NCBI GenBank assembly: GCA_028023455.1
Contig: JAQFVV010013059.1
Location: 1 to 64,000, forward strand
Direction: 5' to 3'
Source of the DNA: Epiperipatus broadwayi
Lineage: Eukaryota > Onychophora > Udeonychophora > Euonychophora > Peripatidae
DNA length: 64,000 nucleotides
This document shows positions 12,381 through 24,668 of this stretch, one piece after another. The notes beneath the pieces are model-generated. The model was not told where the DNA came from, made no database searches, and was given only the letters and a program-made list of their open reading frames with translations. The translations under genes were made by a program, and so were the position numbers. Each line of letters starts with the position of its first letter. Within the stretch, counting starts at the first letter, position 1.

Positions 12381-12614
12381 ATATATATATATGAAGTTAA
12401 GTTTATCTAAAATTAGGTTTACTTATAACATGTTTTTTGTATGTGGTACTCACTTAAAAAGTGAATGTTTCAAAATACACCAGTAATGAGAGAGATTGTT
12501 TTGATATCTGTGTTGATAGATTATTGCAATATGATGAAGCTAAGATGGAAGATGCACTGCCAAAAGCAAAAAAAAACTTGAGTCACTCAATAATTAATAA
12601 AACAAGATGTAAAT
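12381..12614. other. Flank with no recognised feature
   Basis: A 60-codon plus-strand frame lies at 12461-12643, but it has no recognisable motif and no supporting codon or splice signal. I see nothing else. Confidence 0.4.
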
Positions 12615-13000
12615 TATGTAACTTGCTTTTAAGCTTCTATTAAAATGCTCACTAGAGGGAGCTTACCAATAGCTCCAATCAAGCTTTAATTTATAAGTGC
12701 CAAAAGAGAAAGAATTCAAATTCTCTGTCAGAATGTTCTTATCCCTAGATGAATTGGTTTCACACTTATGGCTCACCTCAGTGAAGAACTAGGACTCCAG
12801 ACACCAGATCTAAAATAACAATTCAAAAGTCAGCACGTATCTAATACGTTACTATCAATTTGAAAACCTGAACTTTTCATACATGTAAATGTCTTCAAAT
12901 CCAGTCTTACAAATGTAATAGCAATCAACTCCTAAGCTATGAACAATTTCAACATTATCAAGGCAACCTCCTTTAACAATAAATGTGGTTCCACTATTAT
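12615..13000 (-). repeat. Diverged single unit of the 401-bp ribozyme repeat
   Basis: Blocks shared in order with the array at 46606-49012 include gagggagcttacc (compare gatggcgttttacc), cagtgaagaa, agatctaaa and acatgtaaatgtcttcaaa. The hammerhead core is damaged: on the minus strand it reads CTGAGGTGA instead of CTGATGA, but GTGTGAAA follows at the right distance. I take it as an old, isolated relative of the array unit. The assignment rests on block order, not on a computed alignment. Confidence 0.5.
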
Positions 13001-15755
13001 CTACCGGCCTCAGATTGGTGACAGCTTAAGGGATTATTGTTATCATCTATGTTTATAAACCTATTAAAGCCTTGGGTAATTGGCTTTATTGTCTTAGTAA
13101 ATATACAAAAGTGCTACAGGTATATTATCCACAATGTTATGTGTTGAGCTATCATACGTGACTTTAAAAGTGCACTTCTATCATGTATGATATGTATTTA
13201 ATAGCACAATCCTAACTTAAATGTCATATATATTTGAGATACAGTGAAAGTTTATTTACATTTTGAAATAAAACAATTTATATTTATATGGCATAAAGGA
13301 TGAAAAAATTGAGAATTCAAATCTCTGTTTCATCTGATATGGATAGATTAATATTCAAAATACATGTTAGTATTCTGAATTTTTATATTGGATGATTTAT
13401 GTTTGCATATATGTTTAAAAGCAAAATAAAAGATGCCCTATAGAACCAATTAGTCTGATTGAATGTATTTATATATAAAAATAAATGGCATTTGAATAAT
13501 CCATAATATGGCTATACCACTCTAACAGTTTTAAAATTAATGGTTTCAAGAATTTTTTAATATGACTGCCTTCATTAAAAATTGAAAAGCAATACCTTGA
13601 TCTGACTATGCCTAGAAATACATTACTATGCATTGTAGTTTACAGTAGCAAACATGATAACCACAGTAGAATAAGTGAAGCTGAAATCAATGTTTGTGAA
13701 TAGTGAATACATAAAATATCAACAAAAATAACAAAAGCAATAGCAAAACCATATCCATTAGGAACTTCTTTACCAAAACGTTTATGGATAATGACTAATT
13801 CAAACTTGTCACTTTCTGATGTGAATACTGTGAATGAGTGGGTTAATCAATATAAGAATTATAATGAACAATTATAGAATGTCTTACAGTTATATACAAA
13901 TTATACTCTTCTCAACCAGTAAAAGAATTGGCCATTCTCTAAAAAGGGTATTTTAATCAGTGATTTTAACTGTGAGGCATTATGGTAGAATTACCATAAT
14001 TTGGACAAGAGAGGCATTCTCCTTAGTTTATATATAAATGTGACACACCTGTAAAATGTTGGAGGTGAAATTTATTTTGGGCACCAACATTATTTTTAGG
14101 CAGACAATCATCTTCCAAGAGTGACAGTGTTTCAATTTATATAGTTTGTGATATTGTTGTGAGGGTGATGTTGCATGTAACTATAGTCCTTTCTTAGCCC
14201 TGATGAGGTATCCCTATTTCTGAGAACTTGAGATTTTACTTTATGAGAATAGTATAATGTTCTAGATTGTTATCTGAAATTTTATAAATCCCATCTAGAG
14301 CACAAATAGCTTATGTTACATAAGGAAAACTATAAGTGTACCTATCATTTTGTTCACTTGTTATGTCATATTGTACAAAATTAAAACAAATGAAACAATT
14401 AAGATGTTATAGGACAAAAATTCTTTTTAACAGTTCCCCCAAAATGGTATTACTTATCATGATAGCTAACTGCAGACAGTGAGAGTTTAACAACTGTTTC
14501 TATTAGCTATTGAAGATTATCTAAACATCTAGACAGATTGGATATGAACCATATAAGTGACAAATTTTTTAAAAATATTTTGTCAATTGAAATTTTCTAA
14601 ATTTTATTTTGATCAGATTATAAACCAGTTCATAGATTAGCAAATACAAGGCCACAATGTTCCTTTGAATAACATATAACATGAACTTTAAAACCTTTAT
14701 ACTGACTTACCATCTAGAAACATTAAATAGAGAATCATGTGCAAAAGCAAATAGCTTTAAAATGTATTTCTGGCTCAAACAGAATTCTTCAGTTGATCAA
14801 ATCAATTCTTACATATATCTTTATTTTCTGTTTCTGTATTTATCAATGTCAAATTATTACAATTTGATCTACAAGCATCAAATTATACAAGATATGTATG
14901 TATATATTTATATTATTAAACAAGTATGATTATCCAGTTAAACCAATATACTTTCATTAATGGCATTCTTTAGTATATTTATGTAATACTCAATTTATTA
15001 ACTCTTTTCATGAAACTATGTAATTCTTAAGCATTCGTTGACTTCAAGTTCTGATGAAAAAGAATAATAAATACATATTAATTAAATGCATTGAGCCAGC
15101 TTTCAACAAAACTTCCAGAACCGTAGTGCTGAGTAAAGTTATGCAATACAGGTGCGCTTAAATAATGGAAGTGATGCTAATATATAAATGAGGCACAATA
15201 TGCAAATAAGGCAATTAGATATTCCATTTTTTAGACAGTGGAACACATGAATCCTTCTTGTTAATGGAATATGGATTATTTGCAATTCCTCAAGCTTCTT
15301 TGTATTTTTTTTTATTGTCACTTTTAGAGCAAATTGTTCTAACATTGGATGGAGAAAACATGTGACCCACATTGCATTCATGACCAAGAAATATCAATCT
15401 GCATTCAGTCGTTGGTTTGCTTTATTGTACAAATATTCATGTTGTGTTCTTCTCATGGATCTATTTGCATGAGATTAGTCTATGTTTATTATACATTTTC
15501 ATCAGAATCTAAACTCAATGAGTGCTTAATAATTATATGTATATAAGTATGGGTAACAAAACTTTTTAACTTTATATCATAAAGCTCAGTGTACTTTTGG
15601 TGATGATCACCAGAATCATAGCCCTCGTGCTAGCTTCTGATATTAATAATATTGTATTGTCATTTACGTAATAAGTTCTGATATTCAAAGTATAAGTATG
15701 TCAGAGGATATTGTAATCATATGTTTATTGTAGTAATACTGCAATTTTGATTAAG
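13001..15755. other. AT-rich DNA without recognised features
   Basis: I see no gene, element end or long repeat here. Open frames such as 14681-14929 and 15139-15387 have only the composition expected by chance. Confidence 0.5.
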
Positions 15756-15770
15756 AATGTACTGGTTTTT

Positions 15771-15854
15771 TTCTTTCCATATGTCAAATGCGTGAACCCA
15801 GGTCAGCTGCTTGTAAGGCAGCTATGCTAACCGCTAGGCCACCAACGCTTGACA
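15771..15854 (-). mobile_element. Short tRNA-derived SINE-like element
   Basis: On the minus strand it reads like a tRNA. The A-box-like TGGCCTAGCGG comes first. A perfect 5-bp anticodon stem follows, with loop CTTACAA and anticodon TAC, as in Val tRNA. A B-box-like GGTTCACGC completes it. Short inverted ends TGTCAAgCG / CGcATTTGACA close it. The flanks repeat aatgtactg-tttt on both sides (about 15756 and 15855), which looks like a target-site duplication from LINE-type insertion. The missing acceptor stem argues against a working tRNA. Confidence 0.6.
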
Positions 15855-15869
15855 AATGTACTGTTTTTA

Positions 15870-18800
15870 CTTGTACATTATTTAAAAAATAACATGTTGA
15901 AACTATTGTATTTATAAAGACCTACAACTTCAGTGCTTTATATTTATATATAATTTTAAAATTGTAAAGATTGTTTGATATGATACCACCCTGAGTATAT
16001 ATTAATCTACTGATGACATTATGATTACTTTTGATTAGTTTCAAAGATTATTAATTTTAACACGCAATACTTAAACACCTCTGATATATATATATCAATA
16101 ATTTTAGTTTGTAAAGAACTTTAAAACTTTTTATAAACTCTCTTTATATGCCCAATACTTTACATATTTTAATTCGTTGATTTTTTTTATATTAATAATG
16201 AAAACTATCGTGACGTTGCACATTCTGTTTATTTAATTGATTGTGAACTTATATTTGTTCATTTTGTAAACTGTTTATATAATTTTAAACGTAATGAATT
16301 ACACATTCTTTATTCATCAGTGGTTCTATTTTTAAGGCTTATGGTATTCAAAAGAATATTCCGTTCTAATCTTATCAGTAATTGGAAGTAAATTATCGTA
16401 ATCAATAAATCAGATCGAAGAAGAAAAATTATTAGCAACATCTTGGCAGGACTGTTCACTAAGTGGCAGAATAAAATGACCAAAAAGGACTTTGTAATTG
16501 GCTCAGGCTTTGAGAGCTGGGAAAATTCTGTCAAATTTCCACCTGTTTTGGCATTACTTCCTTTTAAGTAGATTAATGCTAACTGCACCTTCCTCCGGCT
16601 TCTCTTAGAGATGATATGATCTTGGGTGGACATTCTATAAATATTACTAGCCTCATTATGATTTAATGATCAAGTTTTAAGAAAAAAGCTGCTTATTACT
16701 TCACAATTACACATTGTATAATAGAAAGCCTGAAGGTTTTGGCACATTTAAAGCCCTTAGCATATATTGAGTAGAGGCAGGCCAAGAAATTTCAGCAAAA
16801 CTGAATATTGATTGGATGTTCTTGACGCTAGTTCTTACACATCACACATGTGCCATGCTTCATCAAAATTCTGTCTCCTGATTATCATCAGGAAATAGAA
16901 AAATCTTAATGTCTGTAGGGAAAACGTTATTGAGAAAACTCTCATAAACAACCAAATATTAAATGAAAGAAGAGAAATAACTTAGTTTGCATGTTAACTT
17001 TCGTAACACTAAAATTAATTTGTTATCGATTGGGTTAATGTTGACTTTAACTGTGAAGAAAACTTTGATTAGGGAGAGGGGGAGAAAAACTTTTTAAATA
17101 ACTGTTGTTTATTTTAAACACGAGTTATTTTGATAATGAAATGTTTTTTTTAACAAAATAAAAAAAAACTAAAAAAATATTAAAAAGAAAGCTAGCGAAA
17201 ATTACTTTCTTTCTAGAAAGAAATAACGTTTACTTCTTTGCTTCAGCCCATAATTTAATGAAAATATCGTGGGTAGTTCATGTGTGTGCCTATATTTGTT
17301 TAAATACGTATTTGCTCGTACATGAATTTCGACTTAATTAAAAAAAAGATTTATTAAATTCAAAGAAATACTGAAATATTAATTATTTATTATTTCATTA
17401 AAAATAGAGATTAATTAAATTATAAATTATGTGTTAATACAAGGTACGAGTTAAACTTGTTGATTAGGGTATTATAATTAACCAAAATTAGCATTACAAT
17501 ATTAATTAAACCAGAAAACACAGTAATGTTATAAGTGAATAGATATATTGATTGTAGGCATATATATGAACTAATACGTGCATATATACCGGGTGTTGGA
17601 TGCCGCATACTGACAGTGTTCATAGATGGTGGATAGTGAAATTATCTTTAGATATAGGGTCAAATATGGATAGCCAATAAACAGTGCTCAAACAACAATA
17701 CTTTCCACTGCATATAGGATAAGTCATGGATTTATCAAAGGTTAGGTATTATCTCTAATGCAATAGTCTTTTCTGGCAGTTCACTCTATTTTTTTACCTG
17801 ACTATCTTCAGTCATTTAAATTAATAAAGGGTCTGTATCATAAGCCATTCATGCTCTCTGTTATCTCCATTACCTAATTATGACAATAAAATTGTGTGCA
17901 ACCACATCATTTTAATTATAAGGACAATGATTTTGATTTAAATATTCATTTCATTATATTTTGCACAAGTCTTTAACATTGAAAAAGAAATAACAGGGCC
18001 AGATATAAAAGAAAATAAGAATCTTACTTGTAATATTGTTTAAGCAGAAAAACCAAAAATGAACTACTTTGGAACTGTATTTGAGATAGGAACTACAACA
18101 TAGCAAATAATTGTCTGAAGGAAAGTCCTATTTAAGGATTTTTTGCTTACAATGAAATTGTCTGAAGGAAAGTCCTATTTAAGGATTTTTTGCTTACAAT
18201 GAAAGTGGAAATACCTAGAAAAGAAGCTAAAATAGTTTTTTGCCTAGGTTACTACATCTAATAGATTACTTATCAATGTAGTAGAACTATTTATGAAATT
18301 AGTAATTATATTGGTAATCAAGCAGAAAATAGTGATAGTAATTAAAGTAAGTATTTTATTTTATTTTCTAAATCGAGTATAATAGAACTGCAATATCTGC
18401 TATATTTTGTTCCTAAGTCCTTCTTATGTACATCATACATCATGTGTAATAGCTCAGATTTTGTCAATAAACTTTGATTAGAATGGAATATGCATTGTTT
18501 ATTAAACGGCATAACACAAATGCTTTTTTATATTCATAGCATAACATATATAATAAGATTATAGTATAAACAAAATTGAAATAATCTGAATGTAATGCAA
18601 ACCCCCAGCAAGTTCTATGTAAACTAACTATCATTAAACATATAATGTAGAATAAGCCAAATGATTCCATCTACACTTTAGTTTTGATGTATATAAGCAC
18701 ACCATAAATGGATATACTTACATGCAGAGTATGATTTATATATATACTATTGTAATTTCAAGACAACTATAAGATATTCTGCATTTTACATTTACTGCCA

Positions 18801-19410
18801 GTTAGTATATATATAAACTCGCTGGGGATTTTCAATACTTCTACATTATTTCATCTATATTCAAGCTAGTAAAAGGTTATATTTTCATCTATAAACAAAA
18901 TTTTAAAAGAATAATATTACAGTTATCAATAATAAATTGAGGATATACATTTATGTATAGTTTACAGTGCTTGTGTTTTCACTCATTCATTTAAATGAAA
19001 AAAAAAAAGAATAAGGAAATACCTGACTTTCTTCACAATTAAATATGTTCTAGGTGATATATATATATTCAATGAGTTTTTTCTCTTTTAAAACCAAAAA
19101 AGCTATGATCTTTCTAATGGATTTGGTGTTTTTAATTCAGTATCAACTTTAAATATCTTTTTACTTTTTGCAAAACTTTCAGCACTATATTTATAAAATA
19201 TTGGACATTAAATTGAGAAAGGATAATAAAGGAAGAATATAGTCTGTGCTTTCAGCTTAAACTTAAAAAAAATATTAATAAACATTATCATGTATAAAAA
19301 TCTGAGATGAAAAACAGCTGCTGATATATTATAAAATTTATTTATAAATTTTAAGATTATTTTTTTAAATGTGATCATGTATGCTCAGAGTCAGAAAAAA
19401 TGGCTGCTTG
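15870..19410. other. AT-rich DNA, one short tandem repeat
   Basis: Apart from the duplication at 18111-18204 I find no supported feature. The 107-codon minus frame at 16310-16633 has no motif I know. Confidence 0.45.
18111..18204. repeat. Perfect 47-bp tandem duplication
   Basis: The block beginning ttgtctgaaggaaagtccta occurs twice back to back with no difference seen. It is a very recent local duplication. Confidence 0.95.
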
Positions 19411-19782
19411 CATCATCATCATCATCATCATTATCAACCATTATCAATCCACTGCAGGATGAAGGTCTCTCCAAGTTTAATCCATCTTCTCTGATCTTTA
19501 GCTTCTCTTCTCCACATCACCCCTACACATTTTCTTATTTCATCCATCCATCTTACATGTGGTCTCCTTCTGGGTCTTTTACAATCTCTTGGAATCCAGT
19601 TTAAAATTTCAATTGTCCATCTATTATTATCTCTTCTAGCAATATGTCCAGCCCAACTCCACTTCAATCTTTTAATTTTTTCAATGAGGTCAGTAACACC
19701 TGTTTGTTCTCTTACCCATACATTGTGTTTTCAATCTCTTCTTGTTACTCCCAACATACATCTCTCCATACTTCTTATATGA
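19411..19782 (-). mobile_element. RTE-like LINE, 3' end
   Basis: The minus strand encodes the C-terminal tail of an endonuclease/reverse transcriptase LINE. It has KWSWAGHIARR, NRWTIEILNW and a closing LGETFILQWIDNG, followed by an ATG/ATC-type simple tail at 19411-19430. The upstream part matches 53040-53163, where the RT motifs are clear. Length and the simple tail fit 5'-truncated RTE copies made by target-primed reverse transcription. About 78 codons are open, but most of the element is missing. Confidence 0.85.
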
Positions 19783-20236
19783 AATTTTTGTTTGTAGGTT
19801 TACATTTTTGGTTTATATTTTTTGCATAATGTACAATTGAAATAATCTATACTGATACAGTATAGTTCACAGATTCATTCTATTTAAAGAACGTGCAAAC
19901 TTTACTAGATATAAATTCTTCTAAACCGAACTGAAGAATAAAAATTATATGTAATAAACTATTAAGATTTTTCAGTGGTAGAACTGTTTTTAATGAAACT
20001 CATCTTCCATAAAATGGAAGTTTAAGTAACCAATTAGTTGCAAAAAGCAGATCATGTAATGAAAGGGAAATGCTGAATTTGCTGTAAGATTCTATTGAAT
20101 ATCTTCTGTTCTTGGAATTTCTAGACGTATTAATGAAAAATTAATGTTATTAAAAGTATGATTTATATAATGATATTTCTGCCCATTTTATCAGCATTTA
20201 TGTTCTGGCATTAGATTTAGAAAGTTTAGAAAAACA

Positions 20237-20371
20237 AAGATCAACTTTTTTCCCCATGTGTCAAAGCATCAGCAGGGAAGTGAACCCACAAACCTGGAAC
20301 AATTGCTTGTAAGGCAGCTGTGCTGACCACTCAGCCAATGTTTTGACACATGGGGAAAAAAGGTTAATCTT
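20237..20371 (-). mobile_element. tRNA-like core inside long inverted repeats
   Basis: Arms of about 27-33 bases (…ccccatgtgtcaaa… and its complement) enclose a core. On the minus strand the core reads TGGCTGAGTGG (A box), a loop CTTACAA with anticodon TAC, and GGGTTCACTTCCC (B box). The longer gap before the B box gives room for a variable arm. It shares the core and the TGTCAAA end motif with 15771-15854, so they are one family. Here the inverted ends are longer and nearly perfect. Confidence 0.65.
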
Positions 20372-22221
20372 GAAAAATAAAGCTTTTATTGGTTGATATT
20401 ATTATATTAATATTATTAAAAAATTAAAAATTTTTTTTAGATATAATAATACTCCCTGTTTCATACTATTTCTGTATTATATAAAATTTCCATGGACAAG
20501 TACTTATTTTTAAGCAGTGTCACAAAACACTTTCAACTAATGGAATCTACAGCTTGGATAAATCAATAAAGCAATAGATACATCTTTTCTTTGCTTTTAA
20601 AATTTTTCTTGGATTTGCCCGACAATAAAAATGATATCTATAATACTTTTTGATTATTTAAAACTGTATTAAGTCTCCAGTAATGATTCACTTATGACTG
20701 GAACAATTTACTAAAAAAAAAGAAAAACATGAACATTTTTTTGTAGTTGTGGGTAACACTAATTATTACATTTCAATTTAATTTAACTTTTTAGATTGGG
20801 ACAATAGAAATAATCATAATATCAGCTGCTACAACTTCGTGAATCCATATATTTTAAAAAAAATTCAATAGTTTTGAAGTTAATGCATTTCTACCACAAC
20901 ACATATTTCAAAAATTCTCCAAATATATCTCCAGACCCTGAAACCTTTTTATTATTAAGATTATAAAATGTTGTTTGTTTTTACCAAGCTGGATTCCTCT
21001 CTTCACATTTAAATGAGCTGATAGAAGTGATATATCATCAAAATATTTTCTCCAACTGTTCAAAATATAATATTATCATACATTGATTTAATCTGATCTT
21101 GTTATCAATGCTCAAATTTAATTGTAACTTTCAAGACACCAAAATGTAGATCTAAATAACCACAATCAACAAAATTCTATCATCCTCACATTTTTAGTTT
21201 AACTTTCTTGTTAATTATTGTACTTTAGCCTATAAACCTAAATTTTGCTAAGAAACTCTATACTAATTTAAATGATTTTGTCTCTCATAGGTTTTATAGT
21301 ATGTATTTTTGCCAATTCAAGTTGCACTTTTAGGTTTCTCTACATAAGGTATTGAAAGAACATGAAGGATGCTGTATTATAAAAAGTTCCCAATAAAAAA
21401 AATCACCACATCTTATTATTTTGCATGTATTTTCTCTGCAATTGAATAAATTTATTGTCCATTTATTGCAAGTCGACAAGCATGATCTGATTTTTAATAA
21501 ACAGAAAAAATAAATGGTTTGTGGAAAATTTTATGTGGCATTAAATAAAAGATTTACAAAAAAAAATGTTCCATAACTTCTTATGTGAAAGAATCTTCAA
21601 TGCACACATGCTTTTAAGTATTCATTATTTGGTCCAGGAGTAGAATGGCAGAATCTGATGCTTTAAGTTCATAAATCATTTCACTTAAATTTCTTATGAA
21701 TTCCCAAGCAATGTATCCATTTTCTGCTCCTGCTGCTTCTTCTTCTCCTTCTTCTACTCCATCTTCTTTTTTTTCTTATTTCTTTCATTTTCTTCTCATT
21801 ATTTAATAATTCTATCAAGCAGAAAATGACACATTTTCTTTCAATAAATTAATTAAAAATATAATCATTGTCTGAAAACATGTCAGTATGGTTTTAGTAA
21901 TTTTAAATATAGACTTACATGTCCACAATACATTTTTAAAGATAATTTCTTGCCTCCATAAAATTACTAACTTGAAAATCAAAATTAGCAATTTTATTTT
22001 GTAGAAACTATTGATATTTTGTATGATTATCAATGAGCTATAAAGAATGAATACCAATTTTTCTATTAAATATTTAGGATAAGATCTATTTTTTAATGCA
22101 TCTATCATTTTAATGTTGTAATATACTAATGTGTAACCTGTATAATAATCTACACTTAAAAACACTCATGTAATAGTGATCTCTTTTACATTCTGATTGA
22201 TACATATACAAATTATGACTT
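20372..22221. other. AT-rich DNA, short pyrimidine tract
   Basis: No gene is visible. A C/T-rich run with CTT and CTC triplets lies at about 21725-21800. The 116-codon minus frame at 21815-22165 is AT-driven, with no motif. Confidence 0.45.
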
Positions 22222-22275
22222 GTGCCAAGTGAAGAGTGCTGGTCAAATGTGAAACTAATATTGGGGGTCATTTGT
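22222..22275 (+). ncRNA. Decayed hammerhead ribozyme, family B
   Basis: The order GCCAA, GTGAAGA, GTGCTGG…, GAAAC and TTGGGGGTCATTTGT mirrors the minus-strand sequence at 43115-43162. There the core is CTGATGA and the same TTGGGGGTCATTTGT follows. Here the core has lost C3 and U7 identity (GTGAAGA) and helix II no longer pairs well. I read it as a dead copy of the third hammerhead family in the window. Confidence 0.45.
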
Positions 22276-22516
22276 GTTTTTCGGATTCTTTGAGATGAAG
22301 TTAATATTCCATGTATTATATATTCATCATTTAATTAAACATAGAATCTTTAATAAAGTTTAAACTTTAAATCTAGGCTAGAGATGATTCCTAGTTTAAT
22401 AAAAGATTAGTAAGTCATAATCATTAATGTATCTATTTGATGTGGGTGGTTAATGTTGAAAGCTTGACATTTGTAAAAAAAAGTGCAATAATGTGTGTGT
22501 GTGTATGTGTGTGTGT

Positions 22517-22912
22517 GTATCATCAACATCATTATTTTCAACCATTAATATTCCACAGCAGGATGAAGGTCTCTCTAAATTGAATCCATCTTCTCTGATC
22601 TCTAGCCTCTCTTCTTCATATCACCCCAGCACACTTCTTTATTTCATCCACTTGTATCACTTGCGGTCTCTTTATAGATCTTTTACAATTTGGAATCCAG
22701 TTTAAGATTTCAATTAGAGTATATATATATCACCCCGGCACACTTTCTTACACATGTGGTCTCTTTCTGGGTCTTTTACAATCTCTTGGAATCCAGCTTA
22801 AGATTACAATTGTCCATCTATTATCATCTCTTCTAGCAATAGATCAAAGAAGATGGATTGAACTTGGAGAGATCTTCACCCTGCAGTGGATTGATAATGG
22901 TTGATGATGATA
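22517..22912 (-). mobile_element. Composite of three RTE 3'-end fragments
   Basis: Fragment one (22517-22710, minus) runs from a cat-rich tail to the ILNW region. Fragment two (about 22723-22850, minus) repeats part of the same region. Fragment three (about 22851-22912) is in plus orientation and ends ttgataatggttgatgatga. All match the tail seen at 19411 and 52812. A TG run at 22490-22518 abuts the first. Repeated insertion or template switching could give this order. Confidence 0.75.
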
Positions 22913-22918
22913 TATATA

Positions 22919-23028
22919 TCATCTATTAATAAATAAACCTTTTCACAAATTTAGCTAAACATACTACACATCTATATATATAGTATGTTTAGCTAAATTT
23001 GTGAAAAGGTTTATTTATTAATAGATGA
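22919..23028. repeat. Perfect 110-bp palindrome
   Basis: Two 48-base arms (ending aaacatacta at 22966 and starting at 22981-22982) are exact reverse complements around a short tatata centre. It would form a long hairpin. It directly abuts the RTE composite, so it may be a small foldback element or a hairpin-made duplication. Confidence 0.95.
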
Positions 23029-24133
23029 AACTATGGTTGAGGAAGAAATTTTAGTAAAGTTTAGTTTTTTGGCTAGTATTATAATGTTATATGAATTTTT
23101 ATATATGTGTGTAACTAAAATTTAATCATTTAATTACCCTTATACTATTGCTTTTAATTATAGTAAATTAATTTAGACAACATTATATATTTAATCAAGG
23201 CTGTCTCATTAGCATTCACATTTTGAATATTCCAACGAATTCTTGATTGGAATGTTATTTGATCTTTAAAATATTAATAAAATATCTCTGTTAAATATAT
23301 AATGCAGTCTCATTAACTTGCAAAAATTAAAAGCCACAAGTAGACCGAACACACTAAAAATGCATTAAGTTACAATATCTGTAATTAAAGAATTAAAATT
23401 TATTTTGTCATTGCATATAACCTACATATGCACATTTCATTACAGTTAACAACAATGAAAGACTAGATTAATTTATATGTTTAATCCACTAATCATGATT
23501 TAGAATAAAATGAACTTTCAAACTTTTCAAAAGTTGCCAAGTAGATTTTCTAAAATTTTATACTATATTCATAGCTAGTGTTGAAATAATATTAAATAAA
23601 CAAAAGCCACTCTTAATTAAAATTCTATTTAGGTAAATATTATAAGATATCATTTAAATTACAAATACCAAAAATAATATATACATATGATTTGGGATAA
23701 TTTTATATAGTCTTTTGACACTAAGGATTCCTATTTATTTTGATCCTCAAGATGTATAAACTGATCTCGCAAAAGATTAACTGCTCTAATGATAATGGAT
23801 TATTATATTAAGATTTAAAGACTATATTTAAAGATTCCACATATAGATTGGTCAAACACTTCATAAAATTTCAAAATTTACCAATTTCAAAACTAATCAC
23901 CTACATATTCTAACAAAAAATATAACTTAGAAATTATTTATAAAATAATATTTTCTATGCATAAATAGAAAGTTGGCAATATACAAAATGTTGTAAATAG
24001 ATATTACATAAAAAAGAAATAATAATAACTAAAAGATATTACGGAGAAACCTAGTTTTTATCTTAAATATAATTAATAAATAATCGCTTTGTAATGAGTA
24101 ATATGTATGCGATATATTTCACACAAATAAAAT
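23029..24133. other. AT-rich DNA without recognised features
   Basis: Nothing beyond short A/T runs is visible. Confidence 0.5.
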
Positions 24134-24224
24134 ATAGGGGATTTGAACTCAGATTTTTAAGCACCCTTCAACTATCCACACTATCTCATACAACTGATAT
24201 ACATGATCACACACATGTAGAAAA

Positions 24225-24289
24225 GATAAATAATCACCAATATACATATTTCGTGCTAAATCAGCACTCATCAGTTGGTCCAGATTATC
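24225..24289 (-). ncRNA. Hammerhead ribozyme, family A (intact fold)
   Basis: Read on the minus strand, helix I is ACCAA with UUGGU, plus an outer GAUAA/UUAUC pairing across an internal loop. The core CUGAUGA is complete. Helix II is GUGCU-GAUUU-AGCAC. GAAA follows, then helix III as AUA/UAU with a two-base turn, and the cleavage triplet is GUA-type (U-A). Cleavage would fall between plus positions 24241 and 24240. It is a type I layout with a minimal helix III, as in animal hammerheads. Confidence 0.85.
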
Positions 24290-24514
24290 ATCTTCCACAC
24301 ACATATATAATCAGTGCTCAGTTTATATTACAATAGCAAATCTTTATACTTTAATAGACAGGCTTCAATCCACTCCAACATCCAACTTTTCAGCCATCCA
24401 TACCATTGAAAATCTGATGATGAAAACTCAAATCCCATGCTGATGCTAATTAAAGTATAAAAATTTGCTATCTTAATATAAACTGAGCACTGATTATATA
24501 TGTGTGTGGGAGAT

Positions 24515-24579
24515 GATAATATGGACCAACTGATGAGTGCTAGTTTAGCACGAAATATGTATATTGGTGATTATTTATC
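24515..24579 (+). ncRNA. Hammerhead ribozyme, family A (intact fold)
   Basis: ACCAA at 24525-24529 pairs with UUGGU at 24564-24568. The core CUGAUGA is 24530-24536, helix II is GUGCU-AGUUU-AGCAC (24537-24551), and GAAA is 24552-24555. The short AUA-UG-UAU helix III follows, with cleavage expected after A24563. An outer GAUAA/UUAUC pairing flanks an internal loop, the usual place for loop-loop contacts with helix II. Every conserved core base is present. Confidence 0.87.
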
Positions 24580-24668
24580 TTTTCTACATGTGTGTGGTCA
24601 TGTGTATCAGTTGTATGAGATAGTGTGGATAGTTGAAGGGTGCTTGAAAATCTGAGTTCAAATCCCCT

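Larger units (their letters stand above)
24134..24668. mobile_element. Inverted pair of hammerhead-bearing SINE-like repeats
   Basis: The left copy (24134 to about 24425) is on the minus strand and the right copy (about 24440-24668) on the plus strand. They match closely when one is reversed. Each reads: a segment with actgagcactgattatatatgtgtg, a hammerhead ribozyme, then a tRNA-like end with an A-box-like region (gtggatagttgaagg) and B-box-like gagttcaaatcc. The left copy has an extra outer part (gtggagtggattgaagcctg) that is also in the copy at 32.5 kb. A Pol III promoter joined to a self-cleaving ribozyme recalls Sm-alpha of Schistosoma. Confidence 0.8.

Noticed and set aside
15139-15387. 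82-codon minus-strand frame
   Set aside because: No motif or supporting context; plausible by chance in AT-rich DNA.
15771-15854. A functional Val tRNA gene
   Set aside because: The acceptor stem does not pair and the B box is degenerate, so it is a tRNA-derived element.
16005-16030. ctgatga as another hammerhead core
   Set aside because: No helix II hairpin followed by GAAA. The same holds for ctgatga near 15050, 56540 and 62017 and for tcatcag near 8700, 16316 and 16885.
16310-16633. 107-codon minus-strand frame with basic N-terminus
   Set aside because: No recognisable domain, no splice or promoter signal, and composition close to background. I cannot support a gene.
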